Origin: JBHICC01 sp046759385
GTDB taxonomy: Bacteria; Pseudomonadota; Gammaproteobacteria; Acidiferrobacterales; SPGG2
Assembly (NCBI GenBank): GCA_046759385.1
Contig: JBHICC010000033.1
Coordinates: 1-30,849, forward strand
Length of the DNA: 30,849 nt
Direction of reading: 5' to 3'
The notes beneath the pieces were generated by a model. The model was not told the DNA's origin. It ran no database searches and saw nothing but the letters and a program-made list of their open reading frames with translations. A program made the translations under genes and the position numbers. Below are positions 8,678-16,793 of the stretch, piece by piece (the stretch's first letter is position 1; each line of letters starts with the position of its first letter).

Positions 8678-8902
8678 TGGTACTGCTCCCGGGTTCGCCC
8701 GTGCGGTGTCTCTAGCGAGGCATTTGCAGGATCGATGCAGGAACCGCGGGCCACACAAAACGCCGAGTTACGAGCTGTATGGCACGAGCTACGTGGGCCG
8801 ACCTGTCTATTCACGAGTGTCCTCCACCCTTTCTTTTCTAAAGGACGCCGACGGCGAATAATTACACAACAGATGGCAGTATTCTGCACTTTTCGCACGG
8901 CC

Positions 8903-8930
8903 TATATAAGGACGGTTTTTCCACTTCCAA
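8903..8930 (-). promoter_or_regulatory. Candidate sigma70 promoter for the gldA-like operon
   Basis: On the minus strand, TTGGAA (8925-8930) is followed after 16 bases by TATATA (8903-8908). Both boxes match four of six consensus bases. This is the most AT-rich spot in the gap. It implies a leader of about 220 bases. Tentative. Confidence 0.28.
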
Positions 8931-9149
8931 CCCCTGCCTTTGAGGCGCGGCCGCCGGTGCTGGTGGCACCATGTGTAGTCCCTGCACTGTGCCAAAAGAC
9001 CTACGCAGCAATCGAAAGTTCACCGTAATTCATGACGGAAACTTCACCAGCGATTCCAGCCAGTTTCACACGGTTGTAGTGGGCCTTTCCCAACCGGACC
9101 TCCGCACGGCTCGCTTGGGATGTAGTCTGGCCTGGGCGTGCACCGGCGA

Positions 9150-9178
9150 TTGACATTGGCGCATGGAATCCCTACCGT
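9150..9178 (+). promoter_or_regulatory. Candidate sigma70 promoter for the peptide-transporter operon
   Basis: A perfect TTGACA (9150-9155) is followed after 17 bases by TACCGT (9173-9178), a poor -10 box with three of six matches. This would start transcription about 50 bases before the first gene. A better -10-like TATAGT (9209-9214) has no -35 partner and lies too close to the ribosome-binding site. Confidence 0.33.
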
Positions 9179-9235
9179 CTGCTAGTTCGGCGGACCGCGG
9201 CCTAACAATATAGTGATAAGGAGGAGGGGGAACTC

Positions 9236-10234
9236 TTGGCCAAGCTGCTGGAGATTGAACACCTACACACGCAGTTTTTCACTTCCGCAGGAATTGTCGA
9301 AGCCGTTAACGACGTCTCTTATGACGTCAAAGAGGGCGAGACCGTTGCCATCGTCGGCGAGTCCGGCTGTGGCAAATCTGTTAGCGCACTGTCCGTATTA
9401 CGACTGATTCCCTGGCCACCGGGCCGTATTGTCGGTGGCGACATCCGCTTCATGGGTAAGGACCTGCTCAAGCTTACGGATGAGGAGATCCGTACGGTGC
9501 GAGGTCGGGAGATCGCGATGGTCTTTCAAGAGCCCATGACCTCGCTGAATCCCGTGCTCACTATCGGCATGCAGATAACGGAGACTGTGCAGACCCATCT
9601 CGGCGTGGGCAAGGAAAAGGCCGATGCGCGCGCTGTTGAGTTGCTGGGCATGGTCGGGATCTCCGATCCCGAGCGCCGCCTCAAGCAATACCCTCATCAT
9701 TTCAGTGGCGGCATGCGCCAGCGCGTAATGATTGCGCTAGCACTGAGCTGTGAGCCCAAATTAATTATTGCCGACGAGCCAACGACGGCACTCGACGTGA
9801 CGATCCAAGCGCAAATCCTCGAGCTGATGAAAGATCTGACGAAGCGGTTGGGCGTGGCGTTAATCGTCATCACGCACAATCTAGGCGTGGTGGCGCGCTA
9901 TGCGGACCGGGTCAACGTCATGTACGCCGGAAAGATTGTCGAGGAAGGCACGGCCGAGCAGGTCTATCACACCCCGCGCCATCCCTACACGATTGGATTG
10001 CTCGCTTCGGTGCCGCGTATGGACCGGCATCGGGGTAAGCGATTGGTGCCGATCGAGGGGCAACCACCCGACCTTACGCGGCTCGATGACGGCTGTGCCT
10101 ACCGACCGCGTTGCCGCTGGGCCTACGATCGCTGCGCGCGCGAGATCCCGCCGCTCGAGCACGTCGGCGACGGGCAAAAGGCGGCATGCTTCCGCAAGCA
10201 TGAGCTCGATGCAATTGTGAAGGCGGCCTCGTGA
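9236..10234 (+). CDS. Peptide-type ABC transporter ATP-binding protein (DppD/OppD-like)
   Basis: This 332-residue ATPase belongs to a dipeptide/oligopeptide-type importer. It has Walker A GESGCGKS, Q-loop FQEPMTSLNP, signature HFSGGMRQRVMIA, Walker B LIIADEPTTALDV and the switch His in ITHNLG. The C-terminal oligopeptide-transporter extension has four Cys (CAYRPRC, later RC and AC), as in DppD members that bind an iron-sulfur cluster. The start is TTG 9236: no in-frame ATG lies near the N-terminus, and a strong AAGGAGGAGGGGG run lies just upstream. Its stop overlaps the next gene by four bases (GTGA). It is first in a five-gene operon, unlike the E. coli dpp order where the binding protein comes first. 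Confidence 0.92.
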   Translation: MAKLLEIEHLHTQFFTSAGIVEAVNDVSYDVKEGETVAIVGESGCGKSVSALSVLRLIPWPPGRIVGGDIRFMGKDLLKLTDEEIRTVRGREIAMVFQEPMTSLNPVLTIGMQITETVQTHLGVGKEKADARAVELLGMVGISDPERRLKQYPHHFSGGMRQRVMIALALSCEPKLIIADEPTTALDVTIQAQILELMKDLTKRLGVALIVITHNLGVVARYADRVNVMYAGKIVEEGTAEQVYHTPRHPYTIGLLASVPRMDRHRGKRLVPIEGQPPDLTRLDDGCAYRPRCRWAYDRCAREIPPLEHVGDGQKAACFRKHELDAIVKAAS

Positions 10235-11253
10235 ACGCCCAGGCCGCCACTGCAGCGACCTTGAAGCCCGCCGCCAAAGGCGACGCCCTGCTCGAGGTAC
10301 GCAACCTCAAGAAGTATTTTGCCGTCACCGAAGGCATCATCGTGCACAAGGCCATCGGCCATGTTAAAGCGGTCGATGGCGTCAGTTTCGAAATCCGCAA
10401 GGGCGAGACCTTGGGGCTCGTCGGCGAGTCCGGGTGCGGCAAAACCACCACCGGGCGCTGCATCTTGCAGCTCGAGCGACCGACGTCCGGCGAGATCGTC
10501 TTTGAAGGGATCAATCTCGAGAAACTCGAGCAGAAAGAACTCAGCCCATTTCGCCAGAAAATACAAGTGATCTTCCAAGACCCATACAGCTCGCTCAATC
10601 CGCGCATGAAGGTGGGCGATATCCTCGGTGAGCCGATGCGCGTCCATGGGATCTATCCCGATGCGGGACAACGCCGTCGTCGTATTGCCGAGCTGCTCGG
10701 CGTCTGCGGTCTCAACCCGAAGTTTGCGGACCGTTACCCGCACGAGATGAGCGGCGGCCAGCGACAGCGTGTGGGCATCGCGCGCGCGCTGGCGCTGAAT
10801 CCCGACTTTATCATCTGCGACGAGGCGGTCTCGGCGCTTGACGTCTCGATCCAGGCGCAGGTGATCAATCTGCTGGAAGACCTGCGCCAGGAGTTTAATC
10901 TGACGTATCTGTTTATCGCCCACGATCTGAGCGTGGTTCACCATCTGTGCAATCGGGTGGCGGTGATGTACCTCGGCAAGATGGTGGAGCTGGCCGAGTC
11001 GGATGAGCTCTTTGACAACCCGACGCACCCTTATACGCGGGCGCTGTTATCGGCGGTACCGGTCGCGGATCCGCAGGTCGAGGCGGGGCGCAAGCACCAG
11101 ATCCTGACCGGCGAGGTGCCGAGCCCGATTAACCCACCGAGCGGGTGTGTGTTTCACCCGCGCTGTTCGCTCGCGGTGGAGAGCTGCCGAGCCGAGATTC
11201 CACCGCTTCGCGAGCTCAGGCCGGGTCATTGGGTGGCCTGTCCCCAGGTCTGA
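10231..11253 (+). CDS. Peptide-type ABC transporter ATP-binding protein (DppF/OppF-like)
   Basis: This 340-residue second ATPase pairs with the DppD-like subunit to form the heterodimeric motor. Walker A is GESGCGKTT, the Q-loop is FQDPYSSLNPRM, the signature is EMSGGQRQRVGIARAL, and Walker B is FIICDEAVSALDV (Ala where most have Pro, as is usual in DppF). The His switch is in FIAHDLSVV. The C-terminal extension CVFHPRC ... SC ... AC again carries four Cys. The GTG start at 10231 overlaps the stop of the previous gene by four bases, so the two are translationally coupled. A long minus-strand frame inside this gene is a shadow of its GC-rich codons. Confidence 0.92.
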   Translation: MNAQAATAATLKPAAKGDALLEVRNLKKYFAVTEGIIVHKAIGHVKAVDGVSFEIRKGETLGLVGESGCGKTTTGRCILQLERPTSGEIVFEGINLEKLEQKELSPFRQKIQVIFQDPYSSLNPRMKVGDILGEPMRVHGIYPDAGQRRRRIAELLGVCGLNPKFADRYPHEMSGGQRQRVGIARALALNPDFIICDEAVSALDVSIQAQVINLLEDLRQEFNLTYLFIAHDLSVVHHLCNRVAVMYLGKMVELAESDELFDNPTHPYTRALLSAVPVADPQVEAGRKHQILTGEVPSPINPPSGCVFHPRCSLAVESCRAEIPPLRELRPGHWVACPQV

Positions 11254-11315
11254 GCTTCCCGGGATAAAGGGCGCGGCCGCGGGTGTTGCAAAACGGCTGG
11301 GTTGCGCGGAATATA

Positions 11316-11340
11316 GGCCCCTAGTCGTTTGCAAGGGGCC
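11316..11340 (+). other. Hairpin in the leader of the peptide-binding protein gene
   Basis: GGCCCCT (11316-11322) and AGGGGCC (11334-11340) form a perfect seven-base-pair stem around an 11-base loop, in the 209-base gap between the second ATPase gene and the binding-protein gene. No T-run follows. It could mark a processing site, or the boundary of a separately expressed binding-protein transcript. A TTGCAA at 11286 lies upstream, but its -10 partner is unconvincing. Confidence 0.4.
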
Positions 11341-11462
11341 GCCAAGGCCTGGAGAGAAGGAGATTTTCCGGCAGCTGGGCTGACCGGAGCCAAGTTTTAA
11401 AAGAACAAGGACGGCTTTTTTCGATCAACGCAACTGCCACCAGAAACAAAGGAGGAGTCAAC

Positions 11463-13088
11463 ATGAAATGCTTCATTCCAAAAACGGCCATCGCCCTGGT
11501 GGCCGGCTTACTCGTGGGCGTCAGCAGCATCGGCATCGCCTCGGCGATGGAGACGCCCCAGTATGGAGGGGTCCTGAACTTCGTCGTGGGAAGCAAGATC
11601 CCCTCGTACGATGGCCACCGCGAGTCGACGTTCGGCATGATTCACCCGATCGCGCCGTTTTACAGCCTGCTGATTCGGGTGAACCCGAGCAATCCGCAAT
11701 CGCCGACCGACTTCGTCTGTGATCTTTGTAAAGGCGACGTACCGGGCCCGACCGAGAACGGAACCAAATACACGTTCAAGATCCAGCGCGGTGTGAAATT
11801 TCACGACGGCACGAAGTTAACGGCGGCAGACATTGTCGCGACTTACCAGAAGATCATCTTCCCGCCCGAGGGCATCCCGAGCCAGCGTAAGACGTTCTTC
11901 CGCATGGTCGAAAGCGTTACGGCGACGAAGAAATACGAGGTGGTGTTCAAGCTGAAGTTCCCGTCCGGGGCCTTCATCCCAGCGCTCGCGACCCCGTTTA
12001 ACTTCGTCTACGCCAAGAAAGACATGGACGAGCACGGTCTTAAGTGGCATCAAAAGAATATCAACGGCAGCGGTCCGTTCGTGTTCGTGCAGCATCAACC
12101 GGGCGCGTTCGTGGAAGGCAAGCGCTACGACGGTTACCACCACAAGGGCCAGCCTTACCTTGACGGGTATAAGGCGATCTCCGCACCGAAGATGGCGGTG
12201 CGCCTGCAAGCGATCCGTGGTGGCCGCGCCGCGATCGAGTTCCGCGGATTCCCGCCGAAGGCGCGTGACGATCTGGTCTCGGCATTAGGCGGCAAGATCA
12301 GGGTGCAAGAGAGCGACTGGAACTGCGGGCTGATGGTCACGCCGAACCAGAAACGCAAGCCCTTCAACGATATGCGCGTGCGCAAGGCGCTGACCTTGGG
12401 AGTCGATCGCTGGGCCGGCTCCAAGTACCTGTCCCGAATCGCCATCGTGAAGACGGTCGGCGGCGTTGTGTATCCGCAGCATCCGCTGGCGGCGAACAAG
12501 GAAGAGCTGAACGCGATGGCAGGCTATTACCCCAGCATTGATAGGTCCCAAAAGGAAGCGAAGGACCTGTTGAAGCAAGCGGGGCGTAGCGGGATGTCGT
12601 TCGAGTTTCATAACCGCGGCGTCGACCAGCCGTATAAGGTCGTCGGTACCTGGTTGATCGATCAATGGCGCCGCATCGGTCTGAAGGTGACACAGCGCGT
12701 GCAGCCGACACCGGCGTTTTATGCGAGCTTGCGCAAGAAGAGGGACTTCGATGTTTCCATGGACTTCAACTGCCAGTCGGTGATCAACCCGATCGTCGAC
12801 ATCTCCAAGTTCCTCGGCAGTGCCGGTAACAACTTCGGCTCGTACGAAGATCCCGTGCTCGAGGACCTCTACAACAGGCTAGAGAAAGAAGGCAGCCAGC
12901 AGGAGCAGCGCAAGATCATCCGTAAGTACGAGAAGCGGGCGCTGAGTGAGATGGCGCACATGGGGGTCACCCTGTGGTGGTTCAAGATCAATCCCCACCG
13001 CTCGTTCGTGAAGGGATGGAATATTGCGCCGAGCCATTATCTCAACCAGCAGCTCGATAACGTGTGGCTCGACAAGAAATTGATGTAA
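11463..13088 (+). CDS. Periplasmic solute-binding protein of the peptide-type ABC importer (SBP_bac_5 family)
   Basis: This 541-residue binding protein of the DppA/OppA family has a signal peptide of residues 1-28 (basic start, hydrophobic core, ASA cleavage site). Family marks include YGGVLNFVV after the signal, the YTFKIQRGVKFHDGTKLTAAD block, NPQKRKPFNDMRVRKAL-like sequence in the second lobe (seen here as NQKRKPFNDMRVRKAL) and LLKQAGRSG. Two Cys (CDLC near residues 86-89) may form a disulfide. ATG 11463 has AAAGGAGGAG upstream, the strongest ribosome-binding site in the operon. That suits the excess of binding protein over permease that such systems need. Substrate could be peptides, opines, nickel or other small solutes; the sequence does not say. 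Confidence 0.9.
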   Translation: MKCFIPKTAIALVAGLLVGVSSIGIASAMETPQYGGVLNFVVGSKIPSYDGHRESTFGMIHPIAPFYSLLIRVNPSNPQSPTDFVCDLCKGDVPGPTENGTKYTFKIQRGVKFHDGTKLTAADIVATYQKIIFPPEGIPSQRKTFFRMVESVTATKKYEVVFKLKFPSGAFIPALATPFNFVYAKKDMDEHGLKWHQKNINGSGPFVFVQHQPGAFVEGKRYDGYHHKGQPYLDGYKAISAPKMAVRLQAIRGGRAAIEFRGFPPKARDDLVSALGGKIRVQESDWNCGLMVTPNQKRKPFNDMRVRKALTLGVDRWAGSKYLSRIAIVKTVGGVVYPQHPLAANKEELNAMAGYYPSIDRSQKEAKDLLKQAGRSGMSFEFHNRGVDQPYKVVGTWLIDQWRRIGLKVTQRVQPTPAFYASLRKKRDFDVSMDFNCQSVINPIVDISKFLGSAGNNFGSYEDPVLEDLYNRLEKEGSQQEQRKIIRKYEKRALSEMAHMGVTLWWFKINPHRSFVKGWNIAPSHYLNQQLDNVWLDKKLM

Positions 13089-13104
13089 ATCCTTAACACC
13101 GGTG

Positions 13105-13130
13105 CCCCGCCTGCACCGGCGCAGGCGGGG
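13105..13130 (+). promoter_or_regulatory. Perfect 10-bp hairpin between binding-protein and permease genes
   Basis: CCCCGCCTGC (13105-13114) and GCAGGCGGGG (13121-13130) form an uninterrupted ten-base-pair stem with loop ACCGGC. There is no T-run after it, so it should not end all transcription. It ends five bases before the permease ATG and contains the only purine-rich ribosome-binding-site-like stretch (GGCGGGG). Folding could therefore limit permease translation and also protect the 3-prime end of the binding-protein mRNA, as intergenic hairpins do in malEFG-type operons. Confidence 0.65.
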
Positions 13131-13135
13131 GCCGG

Positions 13136-14119
13136 ATGCTTTTTCTGATGTACAAGTACATCGTCAAGCGGCTGCTGTTGATGATTCCCACCTTGTTTGG
13201 GGCCGCCGTGCTCGTCTTCTTCCTGCTGCGCCTAGTGCCGGGCGACGTCTGTGAGGTCCGCGTAGGGGAAGGGGGGTTTTATGGCGACTCCAAAGAAATC
13301 GAGATTTGTCGCGAGAATCTCGGTCTCAACGACCCGCTGCTGGTGCAGTTCGGCGATTTCATCGGCGGTTATTTCACCGGCGATCTGGGCGACTCCATGT
13401 GGACCGGCAGGCCGATAACCTACGAGGTTAGCTTGCGCTTCAAGCTGTCGTTGCAGGTGGCGATCATGGCGACTGTGGTCGCCGTGATTATCGCCATCCC
13501 GCTCGGGACGGTCTCGGCGCTGAAGCAGGATACCTGGATCGACTATGTCGTGCGCACGATCAGTATTGCCGGCATCGCGATCCCGTCGTTTTGGCTCGGC
13601 ATCATGATCATTCTGGGAATGCTGATTCTGACCCAGAAGTGGTTCGGCACGCCGTGGATGCCGCCGCTCGACTACGTATCGCCATTTGAAAATCCATGGG
13701 GCAACCTAACACAGCTCATCTGGCCGGCGGTAGCGACCGGCTATCGCTATTCGGCGGTGGCGACGCGCATGACGCGCTCGACTATGCTCGAAGTCCTGCG
13801 CGAAGACTATATTCGCACCGCCCGTGCCAAAGGGCTTTTGGAGAAGCTCATTATCAATCGGCATGCGCTCAAGAACGCGATGCTGCCGGTGGTGACGATT
13901 ATCAGCATCGAGTTTGCGTTCTTGATCGGTGGACTCGTCGTGACCGAGCAAGTGTTTAATCTGAACGGTATTGGCAAGTTATTCGTGGAATCGGTCCAGA
14001 ACCAGGACTTTAATATGACGCAGCAGCTCGCGATGTTGGTCGTGCTGGTGTTCGTTCTAACGAACTTCGTCGTCGACCTGTTTTATGCCTGGCTCGACCC
14101 GCGCATCCGTTATGGCTAA
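13136..14119 (+). CDS. Peptide-type ABC transporter permease (DppB/OppB-like)
   Basis: This 327-residue inner-membrane permease has about six helices. The N-terminal KYIVKRLLLMIPTLFGAAVL and LRLVPGDV are typical of DppB. The EAA-type cytoplasmic loop is DYIRTARAKGLLEKLIINRHALKN, which docks on the ATPases, and the C-terminus WLDPRIRYG matches the family exactly. Two ATGs are possible: 13136, with GGGGG just upstream, and 13148, where most family members begin (MYKYIVKR) but which has no ribosome-binding site. I keep the first. The gap to the binding-protein gene is 47 bases and contains a strong hairpin. Confidence 0.9.
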   Translation: MLFLMYKYIVKRLLLMIPTLFGAAVLVFFLLRLVPGDVCEVRVGEGGFYGDSKEIEICRENLGLNDPLLVQFGDFIGGYFTGDLGDSMWTGRPITYEVSLRFKLSLQVAIMATVVAVIIAIPLGTVSALKQDTWIDYVVRTISIAGIAIPSFWLGIMIILGMLILTQKWFGTPWMPPLDYVSPFENPWGNLTQLIWPAVATGYRYSAVATRMTRSTMLEVLREDYIRTARAKGLLEKLIINRHALKNAMLPVVTIISIEFAFLIGGLVVTEQVFNLNGIGKLFVESVQNQDFNMTQQLAMLVVLVFVLTNFVVDLFYAWLDPRIRYG

Positions 14120-14130
14120 GAGGACATGTA

Positions 14131-15030
14131 ATGGCGACACCTGAGCTGCAAGTCGGTGCCCAGATCGACGCGCTCCCAGAGCGCCAGCCATGGGTATCGG
14201 TGCTGCTTGACCTAATCCGCAAGCAGCCGCTGGGCGTGTTTGGCGCCGTGATCGTGCTTATCATGATCTTTGCGGCGGTGTTCGCCAATGTGATTTCGCC
14301 GTACGACCCGGAAGCGGCGTCGTTCGAGCACATGCTGGAGTCACCCAACGCGGATTTTTGGCTTGGTAGCGATCATTTCGGGCGCGACATCATGACCCGT
14401 TTAATCTACGGTGCACGCACAGCGCTTTTCGTCGGTTTTACGTCGGCATTCGTTGGCGCGACCATCGGCCTCGTTGTCGGTGTCGCCAGTGCCTATTTCG
14501 GCGGCACCTTCGATATCATCGTTCAACGCATCGTCGACATCGTGATGGCGTTTCCGCTGATCATTTTGGCGCTTGTCGTCGTGGCCACCTTGGGCACCGG
14601 TATCGTGAACGTGATCATCGCGATCACAATTCCCTTTATTCCCCAGTGTGCGCGGGTGGTGCGATCGAGCGCCTTAGCGATTCGCGAAATTCCCTATGTC
14701 GATGCGGCGCGGGCTTTGGGGTTTAGCCACACACGCATTATCCTGCGACACATGGTGCCTAACGTGATGGCGCCTTATCTGGTCTTGCTCACCGCGTTTG
14801 TGGGTCAGGCGATCCTGCTCGAAGCCTCGCTGTCGTATCTCAGCCTCGGCGTGCAAGAGCCCACGCCCGCCTGGGGTCTGATGCTTCAGGGTGGCGCGGA
14901 GGAGTTTGCCGAGAGCGCGCCTTGGATACCCATATTCCCTGGCATCGCCATCAGTCTGGCCGTTTTCGGATTCAATCTCTTCGGCGATGCGCTGCGCGAT
15001 GTGCTCGATCCGAAATTGCGACGAGACTGA
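14131..15030 (+). CDS. Peptide-type ABC transporter permease (DppC/OppC-like)
   Basis: This 299-residue partner of the DppB-like permease has a cytoplasmic N-terminus with RKQPLGVFGAVIVLIMI as the first helix. Next come the conserved SPYDPEAASFEHMLESP, then LGSDHFGRDIMTRLIYGARTAL, and the EAA loop YVDAARALGFSHTRIILRHMVPN. The C-terminus GDALRDVLDPKLR is a family hallmark. ATG 14131 has AGAGGA upstream and follows the dppB stop by 11 bases. It is the last transporter gene. Confidence 0.92.
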   Translation: MATPELQVGAQIDALPERQPWVSVLLDLIRKQPLGVFGAVIVLIMIFAAVFANVISPYDPEAASFEHMLESPNADFWLGSDHFGRDIMTRLIYGARTALFVGFTSAFVGATIGLVVGVASAYFGGTFDIIVQRIVDIVMAFPLIILALVVVATLGTGIVNVIIAITIPFIPQCARVVRSSALAIREIPYVDAARALGFSHTRIILRHMVPNVMAPYLVLLTAFVGQAILLEASLSYLSLGVQEPTPAWGLMLQGGAEEFAESAPWIPIFPGIAISLAVFGFNLFGDALRDVLDPKLRRD

Positions 15031-15105
15031 GCTACCTTAAGAGTCCTACCCAGGTCCTTCGGCCGAAACCGCCTTACGGCAGCGCGAGCTTACACCCGCT
15101 GTCAG

Positions 15106-15131
15106 GCGAGGTGCGTACCTCGCGCTAGCGC
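15106..15131 (+). other. Hairpin plus short palindrome upstream of the hydroxyisobutyrate-dehydrogenase-like gene
   Basis: GCGAGGT (15106-15112) and ACCTCGC (15117-15123) form a perfect seven-base-pair stem with loop GCGT. The palindrome GCGCTAGCGC (15122-15131) overlaps its right arm. It lies 75-100 bases after the permease stop and five bases before the next gene's Shine-Dalgarno. It may mark the transporter operon end or be an operator. No T-run is present. Confidence 0.4.
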
Positions 15132-15147
15132 CATCGGAGAATGATCG

Positions 15148-16014
15148 ATGATCAGCACGCCTATTGGTTTTATCGGCCTCGGTAATATGGGTCGCCCGAT
15201 GACCGAAAATATCGCTAAGAACGGCTACCTGCTCGTCGTCTACGATACCGCCGGTACCGCTGAGCGCGCGCCAGCCGGCGCGACAGTAGTGGCGTCGAGC
15301 GCCGACGTCGCCGCCAGCGCCGAGACTGTCTTCCTTAGCCTTCCGGACGCCACCGCGAGCCGCAAGGTCACTGAGGAGATCATCGCCAGTCGCTCCGCTA
15401 CAGCGCGCTGTGTCGTCGACACATCTACCATCGGTGTGCAAGCGGCGCATGAGATCAGCGGCCGGCTAAAACAAGCCGGCATCGAGTACATCGATGCGCC
15501 CGTATCAGGCGGTGTTGCAGGCGCCAGGGCGGGCACGATTTCGACTATGTTTGCTGGGCGGCGTGAAACTTATGAGCGGCTGTTGCCTGTGCTGAAGTGT
15601 ATGTCCAAAAATCCGTTCCATGTGGGGACAGAGCCCGGCCAGGGTCAAGCGATGAAGCTTGCCAACAACTTTCTCTCCGGCGTAGCGATGGCTGCGACAA
15701 GCGAGGCGATCTGCTTTGGTTTGTCTCAGGGTTTGCAGATGAAAACTATGCTCGAGGTCTTGAACGTCTCCACCGGCCAGAACACAGCGACCGCAGATAA
15801 GTTTCCTAAGCGTATTCTTACAGAAAGCTTTGATGCCGGCTTTGATAATCGGCTGTATTTCAAAGATATCCGTCTTTATTTAGAGAGCGTACACGCCGCA
15901 AAGACCCCGCATGCGATCGGCGAGGTGTGCACGGCGCTGTGGCAGCGTTTCGGTGAGACTCGTCCCGGCGTCGATTTCACCGAGATCTATCGTTTTATTC
16001 GTGATCGGCGCTAG
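15148..16014 (+). CDS. NAD(P)-dependent 3-hydroxyisobutyrate dehydrogenase / tartronate semialdehyde reductase family protein
   Basis: This 288-residue beta-hydroxyacid dehydrogenase has a Rossmann motif at the N-terminus (IGFIGLGNMGRPM), the substrate motif DAPVSGGVAGARAGT, and the catalytic Lys170 in GQAMKLANN. Family members reversibly oxidise 3-hydroxyacids (3-hydroxyisobutyrate, D-glycerate/tartronate semialdehyde, beta-hydroxybutyrate) to semialdehydes. ATG 15148 has GGAGA seven bases upstream. An ATG at 15141 is out of frame. It follows the peptide-transporter operon by 117 bases and is convergent with the cupin-like gene. The final fold after Lys170 is of normal length. Exact substrate is not determined. 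Confidence 0.88.
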   Translation: MISTPIGFIGLGNMGRPMTENIAKNGYLLVVYDTAGTAERAPAGATVVASSADVAASAETVFLSLPDATASRKVTEEIIASRSATARCVVDTSTIGVQAAHEISGRLKQAGIEYIDAPVSGGVAGARAGTISTMFAGRRETYERLLPVLKCMSKNPFHVGTEPGQGQAMKLANNFLSGVAMAATSEAICFGLSQGLQMKTMLEVLNVSTGQNTATADKFPKRILTESFDAGFDNRLYFKDIRLYLESVHAAKTPHAIGEVCTALWQRFGETRPGVDFTEIYRFIRDRR

Positions 16015-16046
16015 CCTGGGTGAAGCTTGCTCCACGGTCTGATTGC

Positions 16047-16586
16047 TTAACGAAGACGTTTGTTGGACTCCTCGAAGAGCCGCTTGGTGTGTTCGACGTC
16101 ATACGGATGCTCTTCAAAGCTCTGTGGATCCCATTCGCTGCGCGGGGTCGCAAAGAAATCACCGCCGTATACATGGATCGCCGCTGTAATCTGCTCAAGC
16201 GGATTGGTAACCGCATGAATGATCGTCTCGCCTAGGGCGATGGTGTCCTTGGTATTCAGCGCCTTTGCGCCGTGCTCCGTTAGCCCGCTTTCGCGTCGGC
16301 GATAAAAAGTATTGTCCTCCCGTCCCGCATAAATGCCGATGACCGCCCACATCCGGTGATCGTGCGGGTGCATAAACATGCAGGGCCCCCACAAGACATT
16401 AAGGATTGTCAGTTCGTCAGAGCGATAGAGGGTCTCGATCCCCGCCAGTTTCGGCTCCCCGACCGCCGCTAATACGCGCGCGGGCTGGGCCACGGCCCTT
16501 GTTACGACCTCGTGCACAGCTGCATGCGCGTTGTTTTCCTTCAGTGCCGCGCGACACTGCTCAATAAACTGCTCGGTGTCAAACAT
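16047..16586 (-). CDS. Double-stranded beta-helix (cupin / cysteine-dioxygenase-like) metal-dependent enzyme
   Basis: This 179-residue protein matches the predicted metal-dependent enzymes of the double-stranded beta-helix superfamily. The metal-binding segment is HPHDHRMWAVIGIYAGREDNTFY, with a later His in ETIIHAVTNP, matching a cupin His-x-His ... Glu ... His facial site. Known relatives oxidise thiol substrates such as cysteine or 3-mercaptopropionate, but this subgroup is uncharacterised. The start ATG 16586 has GGAGG seven bases upstream. It is convergent with the hydroxyisobutyrate-dehydrogenase-like gene, 32 bases away. It appears to be transcribed alone. Function beyond the fold is inference. 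Confidence 0.75.
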   Translation of the reverse strand: MFDTEQFIEQCRAALKENNAHAAVHEVVTRAVAQPARVLAAVGEPKLAGIETLYRSDELTILNVLWGPCMFMHPHDHRMWAVIGIYAGREDNTFYRRRESGLTEHGAKALNTKDTIALGETIIHAVTNPLEQITAAIHVYGGDFFATPRSEWDPQSFEEHPYDVEHTKRLFEESNKRLR

Positions 16587-16749
16587 GCTGATTCCTCCGG
16601 CAGGGACGAGTCGGCAGCTATATTTTCGCGTGTTTTCAAGGGTAGCGGTACCACTGGAGCACTTTTGGGGAGGAACTGAAAACTGCCGGGTATATCACCA
16701 CCTCGACACGCCTCTGCCTGAAGCGCGCCAGCTAGTATACCGGGTAGCG

Positions 16750-16779
16750 CGCTCGGCGAATGCGCGCATTCGCCGAGCG
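16750..16779. repeat. Perfect 30-bp palindrome
   Basis: The 15-base arm CGCTCGGCGAATGCG (16750-16764) is followed directly by its exact reverse complement to 16779. It starts 14 bases beyond the stop of the histone-like gene and lies upstream of the cupin-like gene. With a loop of four it would give about a 13-base-pair RNA stem, but no T-run follows on the minus strand. It could be a transcript-end structure or a protein-binding site. Confidence 0.7.
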
Positions 16780-16793
16780 TCACTACGGTTTGT

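Larger units (their letters stand above)
8678..9235. other. 558-base divergent intergenic region between the gldA-like and peptide-transporter operons
   Basis: I find no convincing gene here; the short open frames lack ribosome-binding sites and family resemblance. It must hold promoters for both flanking operons, which diverge. Candidates are given separately at 8903-8930 (minus) and 9150-9178 (plus). A small hairpin is formed by GGTGC (8956-8960) and GCACC (8966-8970) with a five-base loop. A near-repeat, AAGTTCACC / AACTTCACC, occurs around 9015-9050. No known RNA family was recognised. Confidence 0.6.

Noticed and set aside
8759..9153. Several short frames in the large divergent gap
   Set aside because: None has a Shine-Dalgarno, a recognisable domain or coding-like composition.
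10123..11028. Minus-strand open frame of 301 codons
   Set aside because: It is the antisense shadow of the DppF-like gene; the product is Asp/His/Arg-rich with no motifs.
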